Source of the DNA: Lachnospiraceae bacterium
GTDB taxonomy: Bacteria; Bacillota; Clostridia; Lachnospirales; Lachnospiraceae
NCBI GenBank assembly: GCA_021153185.1
Contig: JAGKTY010000015.1
Coordinates: 1 to 56,677 of the forward strand
Direction of reading: 5' to 3'
Length of the DNA: 56,677 nucleotides
Shown: one piece after another, positions 25,818-35,858 of the stretch
Layout: each line of letters opens with the position of its first letter
How positions within the stretch are numbered: position 1 is the first letter of the stretch
Translations under genes and position numbers: made by a program
The notes under the pieces: generated by a model
What the model was told of the DNA's origin: nothing
Databases searched by the model: none
Seen by the model: only the letters and a program-made list of their open reading frames with translations

Positions 25818-26660
25818 ATGAATACAAGAGAATATTTAAAAGATAAAAAGAGAATCGTAATCAAAATCGGTTCTTCGTCAATTACACATGCCGAGACGGG
25901 CGGACTTGATTTAAACAAACTGGAAGTGCTCGTTAGGGAAATTTCCAATCTGCACAATATGGGAAAAGAAGTTGTACTTGTTTCATCCGGTGCGATTGCA
26001 GTTGGAAAACGTGCTGTGTTCCGTGACATCAAGCAGACAAAGGATAATCCAATTGCCGTAAAGCAGGCTTGTGCTGCCATCGGACAGGCGCGTCTGATGA
26101 TGGTTTACCAAAAAATCTTTGCAGAATATAACCAGATTGCAGCACAGGTACTCATGACCAAAAATACGATAATTGAACAGGTCAATCGCACCAATGCACA
26201 AAATACGTTCTCGGAATTGCTTAAGCTTGGCGCGATTCCGATTGTAAACGAAAACGACACCGTCAGCACATACGAGATTGAGTTCGGTGACAACGATACA
26301 CTTTCCGCAATTGTTGCTGCACTTGTCGGTGCGGATTTGCTCATTTTGTTATCTGATATTGATGGGCTTTATACAGATGACCCAAACAAAAACAAGGATG
26401 CAAAATTCATTGATGTTGTAGATAAGCTGACAGATGAACTGATGGAGATGGGAAAGCCGTCAACAGGCAGCAATGTCGGGACGGGTGGTATGAACACCAA
26501 GTTAGCTGCGGCTAAAATTGCGACAAGTGCCGGGGCAGATATGATCATTGCCAATGCAAGTGATATCCGCATTATTCACAGAATTATGGATGGCAGAAAC
26601 TATGGCACACTGTTTAAAGCACACAAGGATGAGGCGTTCAAAATCAGTGATTATATTTAA
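25818..26660 (+). CDS. proB: Glutamate 5-kinase (ProB)
   Basis: This 280-residue amino-acid kinase makes gamma-glutamyl phosphate, the first step of proline synthesis. The motifs are RIVIKIGSSSIT (ATP site), VLVSSGAIAVGKRAV, VNENDTVST and TGGMNTKLAAA. It consists of the kinase domain alone, without the C-terminal PUA domain of E. coli ProB; this short form is common in Firmicutes. ATG 25818 follows GAGGGA; the longer frame from 25767 is overlap with the previous gene. Unusually, proA does not follow directly: two small genes lie between. Confidence 0.95.
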   Translation: MNTREYLKDKKRIVIKIGSSSITHAETGGLDLNKLEVLVREISNLHNMGKEVVLVSSGAIAVGKRAVFRDIKQTKDNPIAVKQACAAIGQARLMMVYQKIFAEYNQIAAQVLMTKNTIIEQVNRTNAQNTFSELLKLGAIPIVNENDTVSTYEIEFGDNDTLSAIVAALVGADLLILLSDIDGLYTDDPNKNKDAKFIDVVDKLTDELMEMGKPSTGSNVGTGGMNTKLAAAKIATSAGADMIIANASDIRIIHRIMDGRNYGTLFKAHKDEAFKISDYI

Positions 26661-26729
26661 GCAGAAACAAACGACGTCTTTCACAGGCACAAGATTTGAG
26701 AACAATGAGGAATTGAGGCGAAATACAAT

Positions 26730-26954
26730 ATGGATATGAATGAACGCATTAAGCGCATCAACGAGCTCTACCACAAATCGCAGGGCGAGGGTCTCACGGA
26801 AGCAGAAAAAGAAGAGCAGGCGAGACTTAGAAAAGAATATGTTGCTTCTGTCAGAGCAAATTTGCGGGGACAGCTGGAAAACATCGATATGATTGAAAAG
26901 GATGGTACAATCGTCAATCTTGGTGAAAAATATGCAAACAAAAAAAGAACTTAG
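26730..26954 (+). CDS. DUF896-family small protein (YnzC-like)
   Basis: The protein has 74 residues, helical and highly charged, with MNERIKRINELYHKSQG and LTEAEKEEQARLRKEYV, the conserved pattern of the DUF896 (YnzC/YneA-operon) family. Bacillus YnzC is encoded in the SOS-induced yneA operon; its biochemical role is unclear. A second ATG at 26736 is possible. The gene lies 69 bases after proB and overlaps the next gene by 23 bases. No LexA-type box was noticed upstream, so SOS control is not supported here. Confidence 0.85.
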   Translation: MDMNERIKRINELYHKSQGEGLTEAEKEEQARLRKEYVASVRANLRGQLENIDMIEKDGTIVNLGEKYANKKRT

Positions 26955-27528
26955 AAAAGAAGTGTTACAAAGGCGTGATGCATTATCAGCGTTTGAACGC
27001 GCGTCAGCTTCCGAAGCAGTTTGCGTGAAGGTAATGCAAAGCACTGCATATTGCAAGGCAAAGAACATATTATGTTTTTACCCATATGGAAGTGAGCTTG
27101 ATACAACACTTCTTATGAAACAGGCACTTTCAGACGGCAAGCAACTGTATCTTCCGAAGGTTGTCGGTGATGATATGGTTTTTTATCAGGTGCATGATTT
27201 GTCGGATGTAACGAAAGGCTATAAAGGAATTCTCGAGCCGATGGGAGATACAGATATTTTTGAAGGGATAAAAGCGCCTGAGACATTGATGATAATGCCC
27301 GGTGTCTGTTTTGATAAAACCGGTTGCCGCATCGGGTACGGAAAGGGCTTTTATGACCGCTTTTTGACAGCACTTAGGCAAGAAGGCAGACGCAATATGC
27401 AAACAATGGCAGTCCTTTTTTCCTGTCAATTACTGGAAGAAGGCGAGATTCCAAAGGAAGCACACGACATTACACCGGATTATTTGGTGACAGAAACAGA
27501 ATGTATAACAATTCGAGGTGACATATGA
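26932..27528 (+). CDS. 5-formyltetrahydrofolate cyclo-ligase
   Basis: The enzyme has 198 residues and converts 5-formyl-THF to 5,10-methenyl-THF with ATP. Features are the basic N-terminus QTKKELRKEVLQRRDAL, FYPYGSELDT, and the C-terminal phosphate loop GCRIGYGKGFYDRF. The start at ATG 26932 overlaps the DUF896 gene by 23 bases, and translation is probably coupled. The stop overlaps the proA start (ATGA). It complements formate-THF ligase (6009-7679) in one-carbon metabolism, although the two genes are far apart. Confidence 0.93.
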   Translation: MQTKKELRKEVLQRRDALSAFERASASEAVCVKVMQSTAYCKAKNILCFYPYGSELDTTLLMKQALSDGKQLYLPKVVGDDMVFYQVHDLSDVTKGYKGILEPMGDTDIFEGIKAPETLMIMPGVCFDKTGCRIGYGKGFYDRFLTALRQEGRRNMQTMAVLFSCQLLEEGEIPKEAHDITPDYLVTETECITIRGDI

Positions 27529-28769
27529 CAGATTTAAAACAATTAGGACAAAACGCGGTCAATGCAAAATATAAGGTGCAGGCATTATCGACCGCACAAA
27601 AAAATGAGGCGCTTCTCGCCGTTGCGGATGCACTGCTAACGCATGCGGATGAATTAATGAAGGCCAATGAAGAAGATATGAAAGCCGGTAAGGAAAATGG
27701 GATGCATGAAGGGCTGCTTGACCGCTTGAAACTGACAAATGAGCGTATTTCAGGTATGAGCGAAGGACTTCGCCAGGTTGCCGCGCTTCCTGATCCAATC
27801 GGTACGCTTATGGAAGAATTTGATAGACCAAATGGATTACATATCGAAAAGCGTCGTGTGCCAATGGGTGTCATCGGCATTATCTATGAGTCGAGACCAA
27901 ATGTGACGGCAGATGCATTTGCACTTTGTTTTAAAGCAGGTAACGCTGTGATTTTAAAAGGCGGAAGTGATGCGATTCATTCCAACATTGCAATCACAAA
28001 TGTCATTCGCGGCGCCTTGAAAGCACAGGGCATCACAGAGGATGCCATTGCGCTCATTGAATCGACAGACCGCGAGACAACCAAAGAATTCATGCATATG
28101 AATGCGTATGTCGATGTGCTGATTCCGCGCGGCGGCGCAGGACTTATCCGTGCGGTTGTGGAGGGCAGTACAATTCCGGTCATTGAAACGGGTACCGGCA
28201 ACTGTCATATTTACATTGACAAAGACGCAGATATTGACAAGGCGATTCCGATTATTATCAATGCCAAGACGCAGCGTATCGGTGTATGCAATGCTTGTGA
28301 ATCGCTCGTTATTCATAAAGATATCGCTGAGAGGGTATTGCCGGAGCTTTCGAGGGCACTTCGTGAAAAACAGGTGGAGATGCGCGGAGATGAAACGGTC
28401 TGCTCTGTTGTTCCGGATGCAAAGCCTGCGACAAGTGAAGATTATCAGACAGAATACTTAGACCTCATCATTTCCATGAAAACCGTTTCGAGTGTGGAGG
28501 AGGCGATTGCGCACATCAATGCCAACAACACACATCATTCGGAAGCAATTATCACAGAAAATCAGGAGGCTGCGCAGAAATTCTTAAGCGGTGTGGATGC
28601 TGCTTGCGCTTATGTCAATGCGAGTACACGTTTCACGGATGGATTTGAGTTTGGATTTGGTGCAGAGATTGGAATCAGCACGCAGAAGCTTCATGCGCGT
28701 GGTCCGATGGGCTTAAATGAACTGACAAGTTATAAATATATGATTACCGGAAACGGACAGATTAGATAG
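27525..28769 (+). CDS. proA: Gamma-glutamyl phosphate reductase (ProA)
   Basis: This 414-residue NADPH-dependent enzyme of the aldehyde dehydrogenase superfamily reduces gamma-glutamyl phosphate to glutamate semialdehyde. The catalytic cysteine is C258 in GVCNACESLVIH. Other conserved parts are GVIGIIYESRPNVT and FGFGAEIGISTQKLHARGP. The length is typical. It overlaps the cyclo-ligase gene by 4 bases and ends 14 bases before miaB. Together with proB it completes the route to pyrroline-5-carboxylate; no proC is in the window. Confidence 0.97.
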   Translation: MTDLKQLGQNAVNAKYKVQALSTAQKNEALLAVADALLTHADELMKANEEDMKAGKENGMHEGLLDRLKLTNERISGMSEGLRQVAALPDPIGTLMEEFDRPNGLHIEKRRVPMGVIGIIYESRPNVTADAFALCFKAGNAVILKGGSDAIHSNIAITNVIRGALKAQGITEDAIALIESTDRETTKEFMHMNAYVDVLIPRGGAGLIRAVVEGSTIPVIETGTGNCHIYIDKDADIDKAIPIIINAKTQRIGVCNACESLVIHKDIAERVLPELSRALREKQVEMRGDETVCSVVPDAKPATSEDYQTEYLDLIISMKTVSSVEEAIAHINANNTHHSEAIITENQEAAQKFLSGVDAACAYVNASTRFTDGFEFGFGAEIGISTQKLHARGPMGLNELTSYKYMITGNGQIR

Positions 28770-28783
28770 TAAGGAGATTTTGC

Positions 28784-30196
28784 ATGCAGGCACTTGATGA
28801 AAAAGAGCTTCTCATACAAAAAGACTATATAAAGCAGGCTAAAAAAATTGCCGGGGAATTAGAACAGAAACTGGGACATAAACCAACCTTTGCCATCATC
28901 ACATTCGGCTGTCAGATGAATGCGCGGGATAGCGAGAAACTAATCGGTATCATGGACGAAATCGGATTTGTCAATAACGGAGAAGATGAAAAGTCGGATT
29001 TTGTTCTCTATAACACCTGTACCGTGCGTGACAATGCCAATCAGAAGGTTTACGGCAGACTTGGTGTACTTTCCAATCTTAAAAAGAAAAATCCACAGAT
29101 GAAAATAGCACTTTGCGGATGCATGATGCAGGAGCCATCTGTCATTGAAAAAATCAAAAAAAGCTATAGACATGTGGACTTGATTTTTGGTACACATAAT
29201 ATTTTTAAATTTGCCGAGCTTCTTGTCACGATGTACGAATCAGACCGCATGGTGATTGATATCTGGGATAACACAGAACGGATTGTGGAAGATTTACCGG
29301 TGAAACGCAAATATTCGTTCAAATCGGGAATCAACATCATGTTTGGCTGCAACAATTTTTGCAGCTACTGTATTGTGCCGTATGTACGCGGCAGGGAGAG
29401 AAGCCGCGAACCAAAGGATATCATCCGCGAGATTGAAGCACTTGTAAAAGATGGTGTTGTCGAAGTGATGCTCCTTGGTCAAAATGTGAATTCATATGGA
29501 AAAACGCTTGAATCACCGATGACGTTTGCCGAGCTTTTACAGGAAATCGAACAGATTGAAGGGTTGAAACGTATCCGGTTTATGACATCACATCCAAAGG
29601 ATTTATCAGATGATCTGATACAGGTGATGAAACACTCCAAAAAAATTTGCAGACACTTACATTTGCCGCTTCAATCAGGAAGCAGCCGCATCCTGAAGGA
29701 GATGAACCGACGCTATACGAAAGAGCAATATTTAGCACTTGCTAACAAATTGCGCACGGAAATACCGGATTTGTCGCTCACAACAGACTTGATTGTCGGA
29801 TTTCCGGGAGAAACGCCTGAGGATGTGGATGAGACAATCGATGTCGTAAAACAGGTTGGATACGATAATGCGTTTACTTTTATCTATTCGAAACGTACAG
29901 GAACGCCTGCTGCCGCGATGGAAAATCAGGTGGATGAAGCACTTGCACATGAAGGCTTTGACAGACTCCTAAAGGTCGTTCAGGATACCGCCAAAGAGCG
30001 GGCGCTTATGATGCAGGGGCAGACGATGGAAGCGCTTGTGGAAGAGATGAATGCACAAGATGACACGCTTGTAACAGGGCGGCTTAGCAACAATATGATT
30101 GTCCATTTCCCGGGAGATGCTTCCATGATCGGACAGCTTGTTATGGTAAAACTGGTGGAATGTAAGGGATTTTACTATTTAGGTGAAAGAGTATAA
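28784..30196 (+). CDS. miaB: MiaB, tRNA-2-methylthio-N6-isopentenyladenosine synthase
   Basis: This 470-residue radical SAM methylthiotransferase adds the ms2 group to i6A37 of tRNAs. The N-terminal UPF0004 domain supplies three cysteines (TFGCQMN, YNTCTVRDNA, LCGCMMQ) for the auxiliary cluster. The radical SAM motif is C189-x3-C193-x2-C196 (GCNNFCSYC), followed by VPYVRGRERSR. A C-terminal TRAM domain ends the chain. An N-terminal extension of about 35 residues is normal for Firmicute MiaB. AAGGAG precedes ATG 28784. It works downstream of MiaA, encoded at 34903, and the two flank mutSL. Confidence 0.96.
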   Translation: MQALDEKELLIQKDYIKQAKKIAGELEQKLGHKPTFAIITFGCQMNARDSEKLIGIMDEIGFVNNGEDEKSDFVLYNTCTVRDNANQKVYGRLGVLSNLKKKNPQMKIALCGCMMQEPSVIEKIKKSYRHVDLIFGTHNIFKFAELLVTMYESDRMVIDIWDNTERIVEDLPVKRKYSFKSGINIMFGCNNFCSYCIVPYVRGRERSREPKDIIREIEALVKDGVVEVMLLGQNVNSYGKTLESPMTFAELLQEIEQIEGLKRIRFMTSHPKDLSDDLIQVMKHSKKICRHLHLPLQSGSSRILKEMNRRYTKEQYLALANKLRTEIPDLSLTTDLIVGFPGETPEDVDETIDVVKQVGYDNAFTFIYSKRTGTPAAAMENQVDEALAHEGFDRLLKVVQDTAKERALMMQGQTMEALVEEMNAQDDTLVTGRLSNNMIVHFPGDASMIGQLVMVKLVECKGFYYLGERV

Positions 30197-30198
30197 AC

Positions 30199-32886
30199 AT
30201 GGCTGAAGAGTTTTTGACAACATACAAAAAAGATGAACTGACGCCGATGATGCAGCAGTATCTTGAGACAAAAGAACAATACAAAGACTGTATCTTGTTT
30301 TATCGTCTCGGTGATTTCTATGAGATGTTTTTTGAGGATGCCATTGCCGCCTCAAAAGAACTGGAACTGACGCTCACAGGAAAACAGTGCGGTATGGAAA
30401 AACGTGCACCAATGTGTGGTATTCCGCATCATGCGGTGGATGTTTATTTGTCACGTCTTGTAGAGCGAGGATATAAAGTTGCCATTTGTGAACAGGTGGA
30501 AGATCCAAAGGAAGCAAAAGGCATTGTAAAGCGCGAAGTTATCCGGATTGTGACACCCGGCACAAACTTAAATACACAAGCGCTGGACAGTACGCGCAAC
30601 AACTATCTGATGTGTGTTGTATACCTCGATAACAGCATCGGTCTGGCTACAATCGATGTTACAACAGGTGATTTCTTTTTGACGCAGGTGGAAGACCATA
30701 AAAAACTGTTTGACGAAATCAATAAGTTTATGCCGACGGAGCTCATTTGCAACGAAGCGTTCTTCATGAGTGGATTTGACATTGATGATTTAAAGAATCG
30801 TCTGGGTGTTGCGGTATATTCGCTCGATTCGTGGTATTTTGATGATGTAAATGCGACGAAAGCCCTTCTTGATAAGCTGAAAATAACGCATGCGAAAGCG
30901 ATTGGCGCTGAAGATTTTCCGGCAGGCGTCATTGCAGCCGGTGCCACAATTTTGTATTTGTATGAGACACAGAAGGCAAATCTTTCACATATCAATCATG
31001 TATCACCTTATATTGTGAGCAAGTATATGCTTCTTGACAGCAGCACCAGAAGAAATCTTGAGCTTTGTGAGACATTGCGTGAGAAGCAAAAAAGAGGCTC
31101 TCTTTTATGGGTACTTGACAAGACCAAAACGGCAATGGGTGCCAGAAATCTGCGTGCGTTTATCGAGCAGCCGCTTATTGACAAGGATATGATTGATGCA
31201 AGGTTAGAGGCAGTTGGAGCGCTGCTTTCAAATGCGCCGGACAGAGAGGAAATCAGGGAATATTTAAATACGATATATGATTTGGAGAGACTTCTTGGCC
31301 GTATCAGCTATAAGACAGCCAACCCGCGCGATTTGATTGCTTTTAAAGGCTCTCTGTCGATGCTTCCGCAGATTAAAATGCTGCTTTCCGGTTTTGAAGG
31401 CGGACTTCTTGCACAAATCAATGATGAGATGGATGCTTTGTCTGATTTACATGATTTGATTGAGGAGGCAATTGACGAAGATGCGCCGATTACAATCAAA
31501 GAAGGTGGCATTTTAAAAGACGGCTTTTCCGAAACGGTAGATCAGTTCAGAAAAGCCAAAACAGACGGAAAAACATGGCTTGCAAATCTCGAAGAAACTG
31601 AGCGGGAGCGTACAGGGATTAAGAATTTAAAGGTCAAATACAATAAAGTATTCGGATATTATCTGGAAGTAACCAATTCTTACAAAGACCTTGTACCGGA
31701 TGATTACGACCGCAAACAGACACTCGTCAATGCTGAGCGTTATACGATGCCGCGATTAAAAGAGCTTGAAGACATCATTTTGAATGCAGAGGATAAATTG
31801 AACGGGCTCGAGTATGAACTGTTTTGCAGCATTCGCGATACGATTGCAGACAATATGGAGCGCGTGCAAAAAACGGCAAAAGCAATCGCACTTCTCGATG
31901 TGTTCTGTTCCCTTGCATACGTTGCCGAACGAAATGATTATGTGAAACCAACGCTCAATGAAAAAGGCAAAATTGAGATAAGGAATGGACGTCACCCGGT
32001 CGTTGAGCGGATGATTGATAACGATCTGTTCATTTGTAACGATACATACCTTGACAATAACAAAAACATGATCAGCATTATCACAGGTCCGAATATGGCC
32101 GGAAAATCGACTTACATGAGACAGAGTGCCCTCATTGTGCTGATGGCGCAAATCGGTTCGTTTGTTCCGGCGCAAAAGGCAAATATCGGCATTGTAGACC
32201 GCATCTTTACGCGCGTTGGCGCAAGCGATGATCTGGCAAGCGGTCAGAGTACCTTTATGGTGGAGATGAATGAGGTTGCCAATATTTTGCGAAATGCCAC
32301 ATCAAACAGCCTTCTGATTTTAGATGAAATCGGCCGTGGTACATCTACCTTTGACGGACTTTCGATTGCCTGGGCTGTCATTGAGCATATCAGCAACAAA
32401 CGGCTCCTCGGCGCCAAAACACTATTTGCGACACATTACCATGAACTGACTGAGTTAGAAGGCAAAATGGACAATGTGAACAACTATTGTATTGCGGTCA
32501 AAGAAAAGGGGGATGATATCGTATTCCTTCGCAAAATCGTAAAGGGCGGTGCGGACAAGAGTTACGGTATTCAGGTTGCTAAGCTTGCCGGTGTTCCGGA
32601 TATGGTCATTGACCGTGCAAAGCAAATTGTAGCGCAGCTCAGTGACCATGATATTACGCAAACGGTGCAGGAGCTTGCCGGAACGCCCAAAGGAAAACCG
32701 GAGAAAAAGCGGCCAATGAAATATGACCAGGTGGATTTGGCGCAGATGTCTCTGTTTGATGCCGTGACGGATGCGGATATCATTCAGGAATTGTCAGAGC
32801 TTGATATTTCCAATCTGACACCGCTTGATGCGTTAAATACACTTTACAAATTGCAAAATTCGATTAAAAACAGGTGGCAGTCATGA
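30199..32886 (+). CDS. mutS: DNA mismatch repair protein MutS
   Basis: The protein has 895 residues with the standard MutS1 domains. The N-terminal mismatch-recognition motif GDFYEMF has F40-Y41-E42. Connector, lever and clamp domains follow, then the ABC-type ATPase with P-loop GPNMAGKS (630-637) and the DEIGRGTSTFDG signature. The C-terminal helical tail with QMSLFD could hold a beta-clamp contact (QMSLF fits the QxxLF pattern). It starts 2 bases after miaB and overlaps mutL by 4 bases. It detects base mismatches and short loops and recruits MutL. Confidence 0.98.
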   Translation: MAEEFLTTYKKDELTPMMQQYLETKEQYKDCILFYRLGDFYEMFFEDAIAASKELELTLTGKQCGMEKRAPMCGIPHHAVDVYLSRLVERGYKVAICEQVEDPKEAKGIVKREVIRIVTPGTNLNTQALDSTRNNYLMCVVYLDNSIGLATIDVTTGDFFLTQVEDHKKLFDEINKFMPTELICNEAFFMSGFDIDDLKNRLGVAVYSLDSWYFDDVNATKALLDKLKITHAKAIGAEDFPAGVIAAGATILYLYETQKANLSHINHVSPYIVSKYMLLDSSTRRNLELCETLREKQKRGSLLWVLDKTKTAMGARNLRAFIEQPLIDKDMIDARLEAVGALLSNAPDREEIREYLNTIYDLERLLGRISYKTANPRDLIAFKGSLSMLPQIKMLLSGFEGGLLAQINDEMDALSDLHDLIEEAIDEDAPITIKEGGILKDGFSETVDQFRKAKTDGKTWLANLEETERERTGIKNLKVKYNKVFGYYLEVTNSYKDLVPDDYDRKQTLVNAERYTMPRLKELEDIILNAEDKLNGLEYELFCSIRDTIADNMERVQKTAKAIALLDVFCSLAYVAERNDYVKPTLNEKGKIEIRNGRHPVVERMIDNDLFICNDTYLDNNKNMISIITGPNMAGKSTYMRQSALIVLMAQIGSFVPAQKANIGIVDRIFTRVGASDDLASGQSTFMVEMNEVANILRNATSNSLLILDEIGRGTSTFDGLSIAWAVIEHISNKRLLGAKTLFATHYHELTELEGKMDNVNNYCIAVKEKGDDIVFLRKIVKGGADKSYGIQVAKLAGVPDMVIDRAKQIVAQLSDHDITQTVQELAGTPKGKPEKKRPMKYDQVDLAQMSLFDAVTDADIIQELSELDISNLTPLDALNTLYKLQNSIKNRWQS

Positions 32887-34883
32887 GTCAGTTGATTAAC
32901 ATTCTAAGCAATGAAACAATCGATAAAATCGCAGCAGGTGAAGTTGTTGAAAGACCAAGCAACATTGTTAAAGAGCTTGTGGAAAATGCGATTGATGCCG
33001 GTGCAAAAAATATAACCGTAGAAATCAAGGAAGGCGGTATATCTTTGATCCGCGTGACTGACAACGGAAGCGGTATATTAAAAAGTGAACTGGAAAAAGC
33101 ATTCATGCGCCATGCAACAAGTAAAATCCAATCTGCAAATGATTTGCACGAAGTGATGAGCTTAGGATTCCGCGGTGAGGCGTTATCGAGTATTAGTGCG
33201 GTCAGCCGGGTAGAAATGATAACAAAGACAAAGGACAGCTTCCTTGGTACGAAGGTATGTGTAAATGGTGGCCAAATAGGTGAAATATCTGATGTCGGCG
33301 CACCGGACGGAACGACTGTCATTGTGCGCAATGTGTTTTACAATACCCCGGTTCGAAAAAAATTTTTAAAGACACCGATGACGGAAGGCGGATATATTGC
33401 AGATATGATGCAGCATATCGCACTTTCCAGACCGGATATAGCGATTAAATTTATCAATAGCGGTCAGACCAAATTTTTTACTGCCGGAAACAATGATTTA
33501 AGGGATGTCATCTATCGCGTTTTTGGAAAAGACACGATGGACGAGGTGCTTCCGATTGAGGTGGAAACGGATGGCATCAGCATAAAGGGATTTCTCGGAA
33601 AGCCAATTCTGAACCGCAGCAACCGCAATTATGAGACGATTTTTGTAAATGGACGGTTTGTGAAAAGCAAACTCATTTCATCTGCCATAGAAGAGGGCTA
33701 TAAAGGGTATTTGATGCAGCATAAATATCCGTTTGTCGTGCTGCATTTTACGGTTGATGCAGATAAAATTGACGTAAACGTGCATCCAACGAAGATGGAT
33801 ATCCGGATTTTATCACCGGAGCGGTTTGTCTCTTTTACAAAAGACAGTATTCATCAGGCGCTCCTTCGGGGCGAGATGATTCCGGCTATTTCAGAGACGC
33901 AGCCAACAGGGAAAAAAGAAGAAAAAACGATTGAAAAAAGTTTGACTGCAAAGGTGCCTGAGCCGTTTGAAGTAAAACGGATGCAGCAAGGTGCGTTAAA
34001 AGAAACGTTGACAACCTATGAGACACAAAAACCATCCCTGAAAGAGGCGGTGATCAAAAGTGTTTCCTATGAAGAGGATGTTGCGTTTTCACTTGATTTT
34101 GAAGACGCAGATGCCAAACGTGAAGAGAACGCAGCTAAGGCAGACAAACAGGTAGATGCAGCGCGCACAAATATGAAAGCGCATGAAGCAGAAGAAACGA
34201 AAGAAACAAAGCCGCATGAGCCGGAACGTATTATGAAGCGTCCGGAAATCATTATCGAACACCAACAGACCTTATTTGATGATTCCATTATGAATTTTGA
34301 TAGGGAGCATTCGTATGAAATTCTCGGCCAATTGTTTGATACGTACTGGGTTGTCGCGTTTAAAGAAAAGGTTTACTTTATTGACCAGCATGCAGCCCAT
34401 GAGAAGGTCAAATACGAACGTCTTTTAAAACATCTTCATGAAAAAGAGATAACGCGTCAGATGCTCAGTCCGGCAATTATTGTGACGCTTTCTGTCAAGG
34501 AACGAGCAATTTATGATACGTATGCAGACAGCTTTGCGCAAATCGGGTTTGTGATCGAAGAATTTGGGCAGGATAGTCTTGCCATTAGGGAAGTTCCGAC
34601 AGATTTATATGGAATGGGAGAAAAAGAACTGTTTTTAACTGTCCTCGATGAACTGAGTGATTTTCCTTCAGCGAAAGATCCGCAAATCATGCTTGACCGC
34701 ATTGCCACAATGTCCTGCAAAGCTGCGGTAAAAGGAAACACGAAGCTTACGCACATGGAAGCAGAGGCGCTTATTGGGGAACTGCTGACGCTTGAAAATC
34801 CGTATCAATGTCCGCATGGCCGCCCGACGATTGTTTCTATGAGCAAATACGAAATGGAGAAAAAGTTTAAGCGGATACTGTAA
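32883..34883 (+). CDS. mutL: DNA mismatch repair endonuclease MutL
   Basis: This 666-residue GHKL ATPase has the motifs ELVENAIDAGA, DNGSGI and GFRGEALSSI. A variable acidic linker spans about 345-465. The C-terminal dimerisation domain carries a complete endonuclease motif DQHAAHE-x4-E (D501 to E512), as expected in organisms without MutH, plus CPHGRPT near the end. ATG 32883 is used rather than the in-frame GTG 32874, because AGGTGG sits 5-6 bases upstream and the ATGA overlap with the mutS stop is typical. Nicking by this protein would give strand entry for repair. Confidence 0.97.
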   Translation: MSQLINILSNETIDKIAAGEVVERPSNIVKELVENAIDAGAKNITVEIKEGGISLIRVTDNGSGILKSELEKAFMRHATSKIQSANDLHEVMSLGFRGEALSSISAVSRVEMITKTKDSFLGTKVCVNGGQIGEISDVGAPDGTTVIVRNVFYNTPVRKKFLKTPMTEGGYIADMMQHIALSRPDIAIKFINSGQTKFFTAGNNDLRDVIYRVFGKDTMDEVLPIEVETDGISIKGFLGKPILNRSNRNYETIFVNGRFVKSKLISSAIEEGYKGYLMQHKYPFVVLHFTVDADKIDVNVHPTKMDIRILSPERFVSFTKDSIHQALLRGEMIPAISETQPTGKKEEKTIEKSLTAKVPEPFEVKRMQQGALKETLTTYETQKPSLKEAVIKSVSYEEDVAFSLDFEDADAKREENAAKADKQVDAARTNMKAHEAEETKETKPHEPERIMKRPEIIIEHQQTLFDDSIMNFDREHSYEILGQLFDTYWVVAFKEKVYFIDQHAAHEKVKYERLLKHLHEKEITRQMLSPAIIVTLSVKERAIYDTYADSFAQIGFVIEEFGQDSLAIREVPTDLYGMGEKELFLTVLDELSDFPSAKDPQIMLDRIATMSCKAAVKGNTKLTHMEAEALIGELLTLENPYQCPHGRPTIVSMSKYEMEKKFKRIL

Positions 34884-34902
34884 ACGATCAAAGGAAAGCT
34901 GT

Positions 34903-35841
34903 ATGAAACCACAATTAATTGTATTGACAGGGCCGACTGCTGTTGGGAAGACGAAACTAAGTATTATGCTTGCCAAAAAGCTGTCCGGAGAAATCATATC
35001 TGCAGATTCCATGCAGATCTACAAGCATATGGATATCGGCAGTGCAAAAGTGACAACAGAAGAAATGGATGGCGTTGTGCATCATCTGATTGATGTGTTA
35101 TCCCCGCTTGATGAATGCAATGTTTCGAAGTTTCAAACACTTTGCAAGGAAGCCATACAGGGAATTTTAGAACGTGGGCATATTCCCATTCTGGTTGGCG
35201 GAACCGGATTTTATATCCAGGCCATTTTAAAGGATGTTGATTTTGCTAAGACACAGGTAAGCGACCTTCGGAAAAAACTTGAACAGGAAGCAGAAGAAAA
35301 GGGCGCCTGTTATCTGCATGAAAAGTTAAGACAGATTGATCAGGTCGCCGCTGAGCAAATTCATGCGAACAATGTAAAAAGAGTTATCCGGGCCATTGAA
35401 TATTTTGAAGAGACAGGTCAACCAATCAGTGCACACAATGCACAGCAAAAGGAAAATGAATCACCGTATGATTACTCTTATTATGTGCTGACCATGGACC
35501 GAGATGCACTTTACGAACGGATCGAGCAGCGCATTGACCAAATGCTTGAAAACGGACTTGTCAATGAAGTGAAAGCGCTGAAACAAATGGGCTGCATGAA
35601 GGGGATGACGAGCATGCAGGGGCTGGGATATAAAGAAATTCTGGATTATTTAGACGGGCGGTGTACTTATGAGGAGGCTGTGTATTTGTTAAAACGGGAT
35701 ACAAGGCGCTTTGCCAAACGCCAGCTGACATGGTTCCGCCGGGAAGAAGACGTCATATGGATTGATAAAGATGCATTTGGACATGATGATACAGCAATCT
35801 GTGAGTTTATTATGACGCAGGAAGAAAACAAGAGAAGATAA
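34903..35841 (+). CDS. miaA: MiaA, tRNA dimethylallyltransferase
   Basis: This 312-residue enzyme transfers the dimethylallyl group of DMAPP to N6 of A37 in tRNAs reading UNN codons. The P-loop LTGPTAVGKTKLS is at the N-terminus, followed by ISADSMQIYKHMDIGSAK and GGTGFYIQAIL; the C-terminal RRFAKRQLTWFR is conserved. GGAAAG precedes ATG 34903, 19 bases after mutL. The product is the substrate of MiaB encoded upstream. The hfq gene, often next in Firmicutes, is absent. Confidence 0.97.
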   Translation: MKPQLIVLTGPTAVGKTKLSIMLAKKLSGEIISADSMQIYKHMDIGSAKVTTEEMDGVVHHLIDVLSPLDECNVSKFQTLCKEAIQGILERGHIPILVGGTGFYIQAILKDVDFAKTQVSDLRKKLEQEAEEKGACYLHEKLRQIDQVAAEQIHANNVKRVIRAIEYFEETGQPISAHNAQQKENESPYDYSYYVLTMDRDALYERIEQRIDQMLENGLVNEVKALKQMGCMKGMTSMQGLGYKEILDYLDGRCTYEEAVYLLKRDTRRFAKRQLTWFRREEDVIWIDKDAFGHDDTAICEFIMTQEENKRR

Positions 35842-35858
35842 CGACGCAAAGGAGCAAT

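Noticed and set aside
26502..27068. A 188-residue minus-strand frame across the proB/DUF896 junction
   Set aside because: It covers three well-supported plus-strand genes and has no recognisable domain.
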